From Litorivita sp050633545 (GTDB lineage Bacteria; Pseudomonadota; Alphaproteobacteria; Rhodobacterales; Rhodobacteraceae), in contig JBOEGS010000007.1 in assembly GCA_050633545.1 (NCBI GenBank), forward strand, positions 38,913-102,912: a stretch of 64,000 bases of DNA, given 5' to 3'. Under the pieces are notes generated by a model that worked only from the letters and a program-made list of their open reading frames with translations, ran no database searches and was not told the origin of the DNA. The position numbers and the translations under genes were made by a program. Shown here in pieces: positions 39,287 to 48,622 of this stretch (positions within the stretch are counted from its first letter, which is position 1; the number at the start of each line of letters is the position of its first letter).

Positions 39287-41392
39287 GTGGTGCGAGGATT
39301 TCTCTTTGGGGCGAGTCTGGGGGCGGCGGTGTCGGTTGTGGGCGCCGGCGTGCTCTCTGTCGCGGTTGGTCCTCTTGGACAGGGGACACAAACCGCACTG
39401 GACAGCGCGGGCGCTTCGCAATCCGCAGTCGATCAACCCGCCCCCGCCACGCCGAGTGACTTCGCAGCCTCGGAGCCTTCGCAAGAGCGTCCGGATGAGG
39501 TCGCCACCGCCGAAACCGCCCCCTCGCAGGCTCCGCAAGCCGAAGATAAACCCGACGATACCCCTGACGCGCCCGATGCACAGTCTGGCGCACAGTCCGA
39601 TGAACCGACTGGCGTAGCAACCGACGCGCCGCTTGGCGTGGACGCAAACTTGCCCGCCGCTGATCCGGCCCCACAATCGGCGCAGGCCCCAAGCATTGCC
39701 GCGCCGCAAGCGCAGGCCAGCGCTCCGGTCGATACTGCCCCCGCCGCAATGCCCGATGTTGGCGCCCCCGCGCAAAGCAATCTTGAAGCGCCCCAAGGCG
39801 CGGTCGCCTCGCAAGGCGCGGCAGATGTCGAGACCGAAACCCCCGTCTATCCCAGCCCGCAAGCGCAGGCGCCCGATGCGCCGCAAGGCGAGGCGGAATT
39901 GTCGATCTCGACCAACCCCGCGCAGCCGCCAGCCCCCGATGCCGCCGCCCCGAGCAGCGCCTTTCCGGCAAGTGATTTGTCGCAAATCACGGCGCCTGCC
40001 TTGGGGCAGGGCACAGAAGATCACGGTGCTGACGCGACCGGCTCTGGGCCAGACACTGCGGAAGACACTGCGGAAGACGCCGCGAAAGACACTGCGAAAG
40101 ACACTGCACAAGATAGCGCCACAGGTGATGCCAGCGATGAGCGCTCCGGCCCTGCCGTTTCGGTAATGACCGAGGCGCCGCAGATGGGCGGCCAAGCGCC
40201 GGCGCAACCCGCGAATGGCGCTTCTGCCGAGGCCGCCCCTGCACAAACACCGGCTGATGCGGGGATAGATGCACAAGCGCAGCCCGATCAAAGCGGCGGC
40301 TCTGACCCTGCCAAGGCGGGTATGGATGACGCGGCAAGCGATGCGCCAACTGCCGCGCCAAATGCTGCACCGCCCGCACCTGCACCTGCGCCAAGCGCCA
40401 AACCCCAAACCGCCGCTCTTCCGCGCACCGATGTTCCGGCGCCGGACGCCCAAGCCGGTAACAACGCGCCCGATGAAGAAGCGGCCAGCGCGCCGCGCAA
40501 TGACGCCGCGCAAGCCCCCGCAGACACGCAAATCGCGGCGGCGCGGCCCAAGATCGGCACGCCCGCGGGCACTTTGGGCGGCGGCAGTTCGCTGATCGCG
40601 CAGCGCAGCGCTGGCAACGACGCTGCGGCCACGAAATCCGCCTTGCCGAGCATTGGCACTGGTGCGGTCGTAACCGCAGAGGCTGCCGCAACGGAGGATG
40701 CAGGCGCCGATGCGCCGCCCCTTCGCCGTTTTGCCCAGCCTTTCGAAAATCCCGAAGGCAAGCCCTTGATGTCGATCATCTTGATCGACGATGGCAAATC
40801 GGGTCTGGGGCAAAAGGCGCTTGGCACTTTCCCCTATCCGATCACAATCGCCATCGACACCGAATGGGCGCAGGCGGCCACGGCCGCGCGCAGCTACCGC
40901 GCCGCCGGATATGAAGTCGTGGCCATGGCCAATCTGCCGCAAAATTTCAGCGCCGCCGATACCGAAGTGGCCATGTCCGCGCTGCTGCGCCGCGTGCCGC
41001 AGGCCACAGCCGTGATCGAGGGCACCGGCAGCGGGCTGCAGGGCAATAAAGACATCAGCCTGCAACTTGCCTCGATCCTGAGCGCGACGGGGCACGGATT
41101 GGTCCTGACGCCCAAGGGGCTGAACGCAGGGGCGAAACTGGCGGCCAATGAGGGCGTGCCGACGGCGACCTTGCTGCGCGATATTGATGGCGAGGGCCAA
41201 GACGCGCGGGTGATCCGGCGCTTCCTCGATCATGCGGCCTTTCAGGCGCGGCAGAATGGCGAGGGTGTGATCATGCTGGGCCGGTTGCGGGCTGAAACGA
41301 TCTCGGCGCTGCATATCTGGGGACAGGCCGAACGGGCCGCGCGGGTCGCTTTGGCCCCTGCCTCGGCGGTGTTGCAACAGGCGGCGCAATAG
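39287..41392 (+). CDS. Divergent polysaccharide deacetylase family protein with long Ala/Pro-rich linker
   Basis: This 701-residue protein begins with a hydrophobic export segment (FLFGASLGAAVSVVGAGVLS). About 440 residues of low-complexity Ala/Pro/Asp/Gln sequence follow, then a C-terminal domain from ~480. That domain (LMSIILIDDGKSGLGQKALG, ITIAIDTEWAQA) matches the DUF610 divergent polysaccharide deacetylase family. It is probably periplasmic, with the linker crossing the envelope; the enzymatic role is unproven. The start is GTG. It sits between trpG and trpE on the opposite strand. Confidence 0.8.
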   Translation: MVRGFLFGASLGAAVSVVGAGVLSVAVGPLGQGTQTALDSAGASQSAVDQPAPATPSDFAASEPSQERPDEVATAETAPSQAPQAEDKPDDTPDAPDAQSGAQSDEPTGVATDAPLGVDANLPAADPAPQSAQAPSIAAPQAQASAPVDTAPAAMPDVGAPAQSNLEAPQGAVASQGAADVETETPVYPSPQAQAPDAPQGEAELSISTNPAQPPAPDAAAPSSAFPASDLSQITAPALGQGTEDHGADATGSGPDTAEDTAEDAAKDTAKDTAQDSATGDASDERSGPAVSVMTEAPQMGGQAPAQPANGASAEAAPAQTPADAGIDAQAQPDQSGGSDPAKAGMDDAASDAPTAAPNAAPPAPAPAPSAKPQTAALPRTDVPAPDAQAGNNAPDEEAASAPRNDAAQAPADTQIAAARPKIGTPAGTLGGGSSLIAQRSAGNDAAATKSALPSIGTGAVVTAEAAATEDAGADAPPLRRFAQPFENPEGKPLMSIILIDDGKSGLGQKALGTFPYPITIAIDTEWAQAATAARSYRAAGYEVVAMANLPQNFSAADTEVAMSALLRRVPQATAVIEGTGSGLQGNKDISLQLASILSATGHGLVLTPKGLNAGAKLAANEGVPTATLLRDIDGEGQDARVIRRFLDHAAFQARQNGEGVIMLGRLRAETISALHIWGQAERAARVALAPASAVLQQAAQ

Positions 41393-41430
41393 CCGCTATC
41401 GGCCAAATCCAACAGGCTGATCGTCAAATG

Positions 41431-41458
41431 AAAACGGCGCGTCCCACAGGGCGCGCCG
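41431..41458 (-). terminator. Terminator between the deacetylase gene and trpE
   Basis: CGGCGCG (41435–41441) pairs with CGCGCCG (41452–41458). On the minus strand it is followed by TTTT, so it mainly fits the end of trpE. It may be bidirectional. Confidence 0.6.
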
Positions 41459-41493
41459 CTTGTATGATTGATGGCCCCATGTGAGCGCGCGGC

Positions 41494-43005
41494 CTAACCG
41501 TTACCGCCGACCGTGAACCGCGCGGCATCGGCGGCGGCGCGGCGGATGGCGTTGGATTTATGCACCGTCTCTTGGTATTCCGCCTCGGGGTCGCTGTCAT
41601 AGACAACGCCGCCGCCCGCTTGGATATAGAGCTTTTGATCCTTGAGGATCGCGGTGCGCAGGGCGATGCACACATCCATATCGCCGCCCGCGCTGAAATA
41701 GCCCACACCGCCGCCGTAAACGCCGCGCTTTTCCGGCTCCAATTCGTCGATGATCTCCATCGCGCGCACCTTGGGCGCGCCCGACACCGTGCCCGCGGGC
41801 AGACCGGCCAGCAGCGCCGACAGCGCGTCTTGATCCTCGGCCAATTCGCCCACCACATTGGAGACGATATGCATCACATGGCTGTAGCGTTCGATGATGA
41901 ATTTCTCGGTCGGGCGCACCGTGCCGATTTTCGACACGCGCCCCGTGTCATTGCGGCCCAGATCAAGCAGCATCAAATGCTCGGCCAACTCCTTTTTGTC
42001 GGCCAGAAGATCGGCCTCGAGCGCGCGATCCTCTTCGGGGGTCGCACCGCGCGGGCGGGTGCCTGCGATCGGGCGGATGGTCACCTCGTTGCCAAAGACA
42101 CGGACCAGAATTTCGGGGCTGGCGCCGATCACCTGAAACCCGCCGAAATTGAAATAGAACATGAAGGGCGAGGGATTGGTGCGGCGCAAACTGCGGTAGA
42201 GGGCAAAGGGCGGCTGGGTGAAATTCTGGGTCCAGCGCTGCGAGGGCACGACTTGGAAAATATCGCCCGCGCGAATGTATTCCTTGGCCTTCTCGACGGC
42301 CTCCAGATAGGCGGCTTTGGTGAAATTCGACACCGGTTCGGCACCCGCATCCGCCTCGCCCAGATCGCGCGCATGTTGGGGCAGGGCGCGCTCCAGATCG
42401 CGCACCGCATCCGACACCCGCTCGGCGGCCTGCGCATAGGCGGCGCGCGCCGATTGCCCCGATCCCACATAGGCGGGGGCGACGATGATCACCTCGCCTT
42501 TGACCCCGTCCAGAACCGCAATCACCGAGGGGCGCATCATCACCGCATCAGGCAGGCCAAGCGGGTCGGGATTCACATCGGGCAGATGTTCAACCAGACG
42601 GATCATGTCATAGCCCAGATAGCCGAAAATCCCCGCCGAGGCGGCGGGCAGGTCATCGGGCAAATCGATCCGGCTTTCGGCGATCAGACTGCGCAGCGAG
42701 GTCAGCGGATCGCTGCTTTCTTGCGTCCAAGCGTCGGGATCAAAACGTGCCGAACGGTTGAGCCGCGCCGATGTGCCATCACATTGCCAGATCAGATCGG
42801 GTTTCATCCCGATGATCGAATAGCGCCCCAAAACCTCGCCGCCCGTCACACTCTCGAGCATGAAGGTGTCTTTGGCCGCGCCGGTCATCTTGAGCATCAA
42901 GGACACGGCAGTGTCGAGATCGGCGGTCAGGCGGGTGTAGACGATCTGGTTCTCGCCGGCATCAAAGCGGGCGGCGAAATCGTCATAAGAAGGCGTCAGT
43001 TCCAT
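41494..43005 (-). CDS. trpE: Anthranilate synthase component I
   Basis: TrpE makes anthranilate from chorismate with ammonia from TrpG. The 503-residue protein shows the conserved chorismate-enzyme signatures IAGTRPRGATPEED, LLDLGRNDTGRVS and GTVSGAPKVRAMEI, plus YGGGVGYFSAGGDMD. The LLES feedback region appears as MLESVTGGEVLGRYS. It follows ppiD by 102 bases on the same strand and is separated from trpGDC by the divergent deacetylase gene. Confidence 0.97.
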   Translation of the reverse strand: MELTPSYDDFAARFDAGENQIVYTRLTADLDTAVSLMLKMTGAAKDTFMLESVTGGEVLGRYSIIGMKPDLIWQCDGTSARLNRSARFDPDAWTQESSDPLTSLRSLIAESRIDLPDDLPAASAGIFGYLGYDMIRLVEHLPDVNPDPLGLPDAVMMRPSVIAVLDGVKGEVIIVAPAYVGSGQSARAAYAQAAERVSDAVRDLERALPQHARDLGEADAGAEPVSNFTKAAYLEAVEKAKEYIRAGDIFQVVPSQRWTQNFTQPPFALYRSLRRTNPSPFMFYFNFGGFQVIGASPEILVRVFGNEVTIRPIAGTRPRGATPEEDRALEADLLADKKELAEHLMLLDLGRNDTGRVSKIGTVRPTEKFIIERYSHVMHIVSNVVGELAEDQDALSALLAGLPAGTVSGAPKVRAMEIIDELEPEKRGVYGGGVGYFSAGGDMDVCIALRTAILKDQKLYIQAGGGVVYDSDPEAEYQETVHKSNAIRRAAADAARFTVGGNG

Positions 43006-43107
43006 CGTGGTCCGGTCTTTGTCTTGGCCCTGCCAATATGCGGCGCAGCGCGGCGGTCAGGGCGGATCGAGAGGCGGCGCAGGAGAGGGGCCCCGCACCC
43101 CCATGCG

Positions 43108-44952
43108 TTATTGCAGCGAGGCGTTCACCGCATTCACCGCCGCCGTGCTCAGGTTCACGTCGGTGCGGTTGCGAATGTCGGAAATATAGGCCTCATAGAT
43201 GTCTTGGGCGACGGCGGCTTCGGCCTGTTCGCGCAAATTGGCGGCTAAGGCGGCGACATCGGGGTCGTCCATATCCGGCCCTTTTTGGGCGTCGAGCCGC
43301 GTGATGATCACGCCGCCAAAGGCATCGTAAATCCCCACCTTGCCCGTCTCCAGATCGAACACGGCGTCAAGAAATCCTTCGGGCGTGCCCGGAACAAACC
43401 CGTTGCGCAACACATCGGTTTCGGTTGACGCGGACAGGCCGAGGCCGGTGAAATCCGCGCCTTCCTCAAGCTGCGCGACCAAGCCTTCGGCCTGAGCGCG
43501 CAGGCGGGTTTCGGTCTCGGCGCCTTCCCATGCGGCGGCGACATCTTCGGTGACATCTTCAAGCTTTTGCACCCGAGGCGCGAGCACCTCTTCGAGGCGC
43601 ATGGCGTAGATGCCGCCATCTTCCAATTGCGCCACTTCGGGGAAATCTTCCTCGGTTAGCGCGCGCGCCGCCGCCGCAAACTCGCGGTAGGCGGCGATGT
43701 CGTCCTCATTGCCCGCGTGCCAATCGACACGGCCAAGCTCGAGCATGGTTTCCTTGGCCACATCCTCAAGCGTCGCTCCGCCTGCGAGCATATCGTCGAT
43801 GGCCTCGGCCTGCGCCTCGATCACGCGGCGCGCGCGGTCAAAGGCCAACTCGTCGCGCAGCATCGCCTCGACGTCCTCAAAGGCGCGCTCTTCGGCGGGC
43901 AAAATCGCATTGACCCGAAACAGCGCCGGACCGATGGAGGTGGTGAAGGGGCCGGTGACCTGACCCACGTCGGAGGCAAAAACCGCATCCGCCGCCCCGT
44001 CCAGATCAGAGCGCGCCACATCGCCCATATCGACATCCGCCAAGTCCAGGCCGCGATCCGCAACGAGGTCTTCAAAGGCTTTGTCGCCGGTCTCTAGCGC
44101 GGCTTTGGCGGCCTCGGCGGTCGCCTCATCGGCAAAGGCCAGACGTTCGACCAAACGGCGCTCCTCGGTGTTGAACTCGCCCTTGCGCTCTTCGTAAAGC
44201 GCGCTCAGCGCGGCTTCGTCGACCTCGACGGTATCGAGCACCATATCGGGGGTCACCCACACATAGGTGATGCGCTTCATCTCGGGCAGGGTGAAATCAT
44301 TCACATGCGATTGGTGATAGCTGCGCAACTCGTCCATTGTGGGTTGCGGCAACGGCTCGGCCAGATCCTTTTGGGTCAAGCGCGCCCAAGTGAAATCGCG
44401 CCGCGCCCCGACAAAGCCGACCAAAGCATCGGCATGCGCGGCAGGCACGGCAATGCCGCTCACCACTGCGCCTTGCACCAAGGTCCGCGCGGTTTCCTTG
44501 CGCAGGTCTTCTTCGAATTCGGCCTCGGTCAAACCCGCATTGCGCAGCGCATATGAATAACCCTCGCGGTCGAATTTCCCGTCGACGCCCTGAAAGCTGG
44601 AGATTTCGAAAATCTGCTTGCTCAGGTTCTCGTCGCCAATCGACAGGCCCATGCGCGCGGTTTCTTCGTCCACTGCGGCGCTGTTGACCAATTGCGACAG
44701 GATGCGGCGGTCCACACCGGCGGCCTGCGCCTGCGCAAATGTGACCGGCTGGCCGGTTTGCGCCTCAAGGCCGCGCAGCTCGCGTTGCAAGGCGCGTGCA
44801 TAATCATCGACGCTGATCTCTTGCGATCCGACGCTGCCCACGGCGCTTACGCCGCTGGACAGGTTTGTCGCCCCGAAGCCGCCCAGACCGAGGATCAACA
44901 GACCCATCAAAATCCAGACCAAAGTTCTTGTTGTGCCGCCGCCGCTCGCCAT
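43108..44952 (-). CDS. ppiD: Membrane-anchored peptidyl-prolyl isomerase/chaperone PpiD (SurA-N type)
   Basis: PpiD is an inner-membrane periplasmic chaperone. The 614-residue protein has one N-terminal membrane helix (LVWILMGLLILGLGGFG, ~10–27) and a long SurA-N-like helical region (VDDYARALQRELRG, DRREGY-type repeats). A parvulin-like region follows at ~230–370 with weak consensus, and then a C-terminal lobe. Isomerase activity may be lost, as in other PpiD homologues. It precedes trpE on the same strand, an arrangement I recall from other Rhodobacteraceae. Confidence 0.88.
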   Translation of the reverse strand: MASGGGTTRTLVWILMGLLILGLGGFGATNLSSGVSAVGSVGSQEISVDDYARALQRELRGLEAQTGQPVTFAQAQAAGVDRRILSQLVNSAAVDEETARMGLSIGDENLSKQIFEISSFQGVDGKFDREGYSYALRNAGLTEAEFEEDLRKETARTLVQGAVVSGIAVPAAHADALVGFVGARRDFTWARLTQKDLAEPLPQPTMDELRSYHQSHVNDFTLPEMKRITYVWVTPDMVLDTVEVDEAALSALYEERKGEFNTEERRLVERLAFADEATAEAAKAALETGDKAFEDLVADRGLDLADVDMGDVARSDLDGAADAVFASDVGQVTGPFTTSIGPALFRVNAILPAEERAFEDVEAMLRDELAFDRARRVIEAQAEAIDDMLAGGATLEDVAKETMLELGRVDWHAGNEDDIAAYREFAAAARALTEEDFPEVAQLEDGGIYAMRLEEVLAPRVQKLEDVTEDVAAAWEGAETETRLRAQAEGLVAQLEEGADFTGLGLSASTETDVLRNGFVPGTPEGFLDAVFDLETGKVGIYDAFGGVIITRLDAQKGPDMDDPDVAALAANLREQAEAAVAQDIYEAYISDIRNRTDVNLSTAAVNAVNASLQ

Positions 44953-45043
44953 TGTTCAGGCCCCCTTTGTGGGTTGTCTTGAATTCGCTGGCGAATGTGT
45001 ATGCGTTGGCGCGAAGCGGGGCAAGGGGCGATGCGAGGCGCGC

Positions 45044-46219
45044 CTATAGCTCGAGCGCCTCGAGGCGGCGATACATCGCGCCAATGCCTATCGCGTCGAT
45101 ATTGGCAAAGGCGATGCGCAATTGCCGCGCGCCGCCTGGATCGGTTTCGGGCATGAACATCGTGCCCGGAAGCATCAAAAGACCCGCCTCGCGCACCAGC
45201 CGAGGGGCAAGGATGTTTGACGCAATATCAAAAGGATGCGCGACATAGGCGAAATAGGCCCCTGCGCCCAAAAGCCGCCAGCCGCGTGCGGCCAAAGGCG
45301 CAAATCCCGCCTCGATCGCGCCGCGGCGGGCCAATATTTCCTCGCGCTCGCCGGCCAGCCAGTCTGCGAGGTGGCGCATCCCCCAAAGCGCCGCGCGCTG
45401 GCCCAATTGATTGGCACAGATCGTGACCGTGTCGAGGAATTTTTCCACCTGCGCCAATTGCGCAGGGGCGGCCACCATCGCGCCGACACGGTGGCCGGTC
45501 AGCCGGTACGCCTTGGAAAAGGAATAGAGCTGGATCACCACATCGGCCCAATCGGGATCGGCAAACAGATCATGGGGCGCGCCGCTTTGGGAATGAAAAT
45601 CGCGGTAGGTTTCGTCGATGATCAGCTTCAACCCGCGTCTGCGGGCCAGATGGGCGAATTGCGCGATCACATCCGGCGCATATTCCACCCCGCACGGATT
45701 GTTCGGTGTCACCAGAACAATCGCCCGCGTGTGCGCCGTGATCAATGCCTCGGCCTCGCCCGCATCGGGGATCATCCCTTGCCCCGTCGGCAAGGGCACG
45801 GTCCGCACGGACGACATGTCCAGCCACATTTTATGATTGAAATACCAAGGGGTTGGAAGGATAACTTCATCCCCTGCGCCGCATAGGGATGCGATTGTCG
45901 CGGCAAAGGCCTGATTGCAGCCCGAGGTGATCGCAACGTGATCCGCCGTCACCGTGCCGCCATAGGTCCGGCTCACCGATGCGGCCACTTCGGCGCGCAG
46001 TTCGGGCAATCCCAAGACCGGCCCGTAAAGATGCGCCGCGTCATCATGCAAGGCGGCCTCGGCAATCGCCGCGCGCAAATCGGGATGGGGCGGCTCGACG
46101 GGGGCGGCCTGACTGACGTTGATCAGCGGGCGCTGCGCGCAAAACGACAGCCCTTCCAGCCAGCGCCGCGCCTCCATCACGGGGGGCGCGAAGGTGGCGG
46201 AGGTGCTGCTATGCGTCAT
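45044..46219 (-). CDS. PLP-dependent class I/II aminotransferase
   Basis: This 391-residue fold-type I aminotransferase has LYGPVLGLPELRAEVA, the Asn/Asp motif VTPNNPCGVEYAPDV, and SFSKAYRLTGHRVG with the PLP lysine. The C-terminal Arg for the substrate carboxylate lies in GGARQLRIAFANID. Substrate is not determined; aspartate, alanine and aromatic types share the pattern. It precedes ppiD on the same strand with a 91-base gap. Confidence 0.85.
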   Translation of the reverse strand: MTHSSTSATFAPPVMEARRWLEGLSFCAQRPLINVSQAAPVEPPHPDLRAAIAEAALHDDAAHLYGPVLGLPELRAEVAASVSRTYGGTVTADHVAITSGCNQAFAATIASLCGAGDEVILPTPWYFNHKMWLDMSSVRTVPLPTGQGMIPDAGEAEALITAHTRAIVLVTPNNPCGVEYAPDVIAQFAHLARRRGLKLIIDETYRDFHSQSGAPHDLFADPDWADVVIQLYSFSKAYRLTGHRVGAMVAAPAQLAQVEKFLDTVTICANQLGQRAALWGMRHLADWLAGEREEILARRGAIEAGFAPLAARGWRLLGAGAYFAYVAHPFDIASNILAPRLVREAGLLMLPGTMFMPETDPGGARQLRIAFANIDAIGIGAMYRRLEALEL

Positions 46220-46306
46220 CGGCGAGGCTCCTGCGACGGGCGGTTCGAAAACCCTTATGCTTTCGGCGAGGGCATGTGCCGAGCCGGTAAAGGCAAGTGG
46301 CGCGGC

Positions 46307-46813
46307 TCAATCCTTGCCGCGGTAGGGTTCAACATATTGCAGCGCCATGTCCCATGGAAAGAAAATCCACGTATCTTGGCTGACTTCGGTGATGAATGTA
46401 TCGACCTGCGGGCGGCCGGAAGGTTTGGCATAAACGGTCGCAAAATGGGCGTTGGGGTAGAGTTTGCGCACCAGTTCGAGGGTTTTGCCGCTGTCGACCA
46501 GATCATCCACCACGAGAATGCCGGTGCCATCGCCCATCATCTGCGCATCGGGGGATTTGAGGACTTTTGCATCGGCGCGGTCTTGGTGGTCGTAGGATTT
46601 CACCGAGATCGTATCAACGGTGCGAATGTCGAGCTCGCGCGCGACGATCATCGCGGGGGCCATGCCGCCGCGCGTGATGGCGACCACGGCCTTCCATGCG
46701 CCGTCATCGGGGCCGTGGCCATCAAGGCGCCATGCCAGCGCGCGGCTGTCGCGGTGGATCTGATCCCAGCTGACGTGAAAACCTTTTTCGTGGGGCAGGC
46801 GGGTGTCGGTCAT
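46307..46813 (-). CDS. gpt: Xanthine(-guanine) phosphoribosyltransferase
   Basis: This type I phosphoribosyltransferase of 168 residues salvages xanthine and guanine with PRPP. The PRPP loop is ILVVDDLVDSGKTLELV, and AITRGGMAPAMIVAREL precedes it. The C-terminal FFPWDMALQYVEPY contains the purine-stacking tryptophan region of the Gpt type. It is probably cotranscribed with neighbouring leftward genes. The identity is good; the exact base preference is inferred. Confidence 0.88.
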   Translation of the reverse strand: MTDTRLPHEKGFHVSWDQIHRDSRALAWRLDGHGPDDGAWKAVVAITRGGMAPAMIVARELDIRTVDTISVKSYDHQDRADAKVLKSPDAQMMGDGTGILVVDDLVDSGKTLELVRKLYPNAHFATVYAKPSGRPQVDTFITEVSQDTWIFFPWDMALQYVEPYRGKD

Positions 46814-46838
46814 CGAATGGGTCCTTTTGGGCGGGCCG

Positions 46839-47456
46839 TTAGATCAGGGCAATCTTGACGGCGAGAGTGGCGAGTAAACCACCAAACAGGCGGTCGATCA
46901 CGGTTTTCATAGAGATATAGCCGCGGCGGGTGCGCTCGAAGGAGAAAATTCGCGCCACGATCAGGTTCCAGCCGCAATCATTGACGAAAATAATTCCCAA
47001 GATCACGGCAATCGCCCAAAAGGGGGCATCGGGCGGCACGAAGCCGACAAAAACCGCGCCAAAGAAAATCGCCGGTTTTGGATTGGCCAATTGCGTTGCG
47101 ATCCCGAGCCAGACAAGGCCGCCCGCCGAACGCGTTTTGGGCGCATCGGGCAGATCCGTTTCCATCGCCTCGGGGGCGTGGCGCCACATTTTATAGGCCA
47201 GATAGAGCAAATACCCCGCCCCGCCGAGTTTCAGTGCCATCAGCAAAGCAGGGGCGATGCGAAACACCACGGCCAACCCGAAAAGCGCCGCCATGGCCCA
47301 AACGCAGGCGCCGAGGCCAATGCCAACAGCCAGCCAAGCCGCGCGGCCAAACCCGTCGCGCAACGCCGTGCGGGCCGCCAGCAATACCGCCGGCCCCGGT
47401 GACATTGCCGCCATCAGATGCACGAAATAGATCGCAATGAAGGCGGCGAGCGTCAT
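46839..47456 (-). CDS. LysE/RhtB family amino-acid exporter
   Basis: This 205-residue protein has about six hydrophobic segments and the family N-terminus FVHLMAAMSPGPAVLLAAR. LGGAGYLLYLAYKMWR and ATQLANPKPAIFF complete the family pattern. It likely exports an amino acid or derivative across the inner membrane; the substrate is unknown. Its start (47456) lies one base after the fabI stop, so it is coupled to fabI. Confidence 0.88.
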   Translation of the reverse strand: MTLAAFIAIYFVHLMAAMSPGPAVLLAARTALRDGFGRAAWLAVGIGLGACVWAMAALFGLAVVFRIAPALLMALKLGGAGYLLYLAYKMWRHAPEAMETDLPDAPKTRSAGGLVWLGIATQLANPKPAIFFGAVFVGFVPPDAPFWAIAVILGIIFVNDCGWNLIVARIFSFERTRRGYISMKTVIDRLFGGLLATLAVKIALI

Positions 47457-47457
47457 C

Positions 47458-48279
47458 TTAGTCTTTCCGTCCGGTGACCACGTCGATATCGGGTGCATCC
47501 ACGGCCTTCATCCCGACCACATGATAGCCCGCATCCACATGCAGGTTCTCGCCGGTCACGCCCGATCCCAGATCGGACAAAAGATAGAGCGCCGATTTGC
47601 CCACCTCGTCTTGCGTCACATTGCGGCGCAGGGGCGAATTGAGTTCGTTCCATTTCAGGATGTAGCGAAAATCGCCAATCCCCGAAGCGGCAAGCGTTTT
47701 GATCGGACCGGCAGAGATCGCGTTGACGCGAATGCCGTCTTTGCCCAGATCCTCGGCCAGATATTTCACCGAAGCCTCAAGCGCCGCCTTGGCGACGCCC
47801 ATGACGTTATAATGCGGCATCACCTGTTCGGCGCCGTAATAGGTCAGCGTCAGCATCGATCCGCCATCGCTCATCAGCTTTTCGGCGCGCTGCGCCACGG
47901 CGGTGAAGCTGTAGCAGGAAATGTCCATCGTCATCAGGAAGTTGTCGCGGCTGGTGTCCACATAACGGCCGCGCAATTCGCCCTTGTCGGAAAAGCCGAT
48001 GGCATGGACAAGAAAATCGATCTTGCCCCATTCTTTCTCGATCTCCGCAAAAGCCGCATCGACGGATGCCATGTCGGAGACATCGCAATCAAACAGTTGC
48101 GTCACACCGATGGTTTCGGCCAAAGGGGCCACGCGTTTTTTGAACGCATCGCCCATATAGGTGAAGGCCAGCTCGGCGCCTGCATCGGCGAGCGCCTGCG
48201 CAATGCCCCATGCAATCGATTTGTCATTGGCAAGACCCATGATGATCCCGCGCTTACCTGCCATTAGTTGATTTGGCAT
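47458..48279 (-). CDS. fabI: Enoyl-[acyl-carrier-protein] reductase, FabI type
   Basis: FabI performs the last reduction of each fatty-acid elongation cycle with NAD(P)H. The 273-residue short-chain dehydrogenase has GKRGIIMGLANDKSIAWG as cofactor site, HAIGFSDKGELRG, and TYYGAEQVMPHYNVMGVAKA with the Tyr-x6-Lys catalytic pair. AGPIKTLAASGIGDF is the FabI-specific flap. The start at 48279 (MPNQLMAGKRG) is the family-like one. Confidence 0.96.
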   Translation of the reverse strand: MPNQLMAGKRGIIMGLANDKSIAWGIAQALADAGAELAFTYMGDAFKKRVAPLAETIGVTQLFDCDVSDMASVDAAFAEIEKEWGKIDFLVHAIGFSDKGELRGRYVDTSRDNFLMTMDISCYSFTAVAQRAEKLMSDGGSMLTLTYYGAEQVMPHYNVMGVAKAALEASVKYLAEDLGKDGIRVNAISAGPIKTLAASGIGDFRYILKWNELNSPLRRNVTQDEVGKSALYLLSDLGSGVTGENLHVDAGYHVVGMKAVDAPDIDVVTGRKD

Positions 48280-48622
48280 TGTGTCCCTTCCACCCAATTT
48301 GCAACGTGCTCTTCCGTTTAGGCGATCAGGGCTGGCGCATCAAGTCTGGCTGGTGGCATAAGAGCAGGGCTTGAGGATTGTTACCCTCAGGTTGCGCCTC
48401 GCACTTCTGCGTGAGGGGGCGCATGTGATGATATTTCTCTTGGGCCGTGGATCAAAGGGCAAGTATCTGTTCTTAAGTGATATCTCTATTGCCGAGCTGG
48501 CAGAATGCGTGGATTCCCCTTGTTATTAAGGTTTCGGCGACCCTACGTCTCTATTGAAACGCATGGTGCATCCACCTACCTCGCGCTCAAAGCGTATGAC
48601 GCACGCATGTATTGGAATGTAT
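48280..48622. other. Intergenic region between fabI and pdxH with a tRNA-like fold
   Basis: These 343 bases hold no convincing gene. A hairpin CCTCGC-N6-GCGTGAGG lies near 48393–48416. A 52-base element at 48491–48542 folds like a partial tRNA: GCCGA/TCGGC closing stem, a TGGCAGAAT D-arm-like part, and a CCTT-GTTATT-AAGG hairpin, then GACC. The divergent promoters for fabI and pdxH must lie here. Confidence 0.4.
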
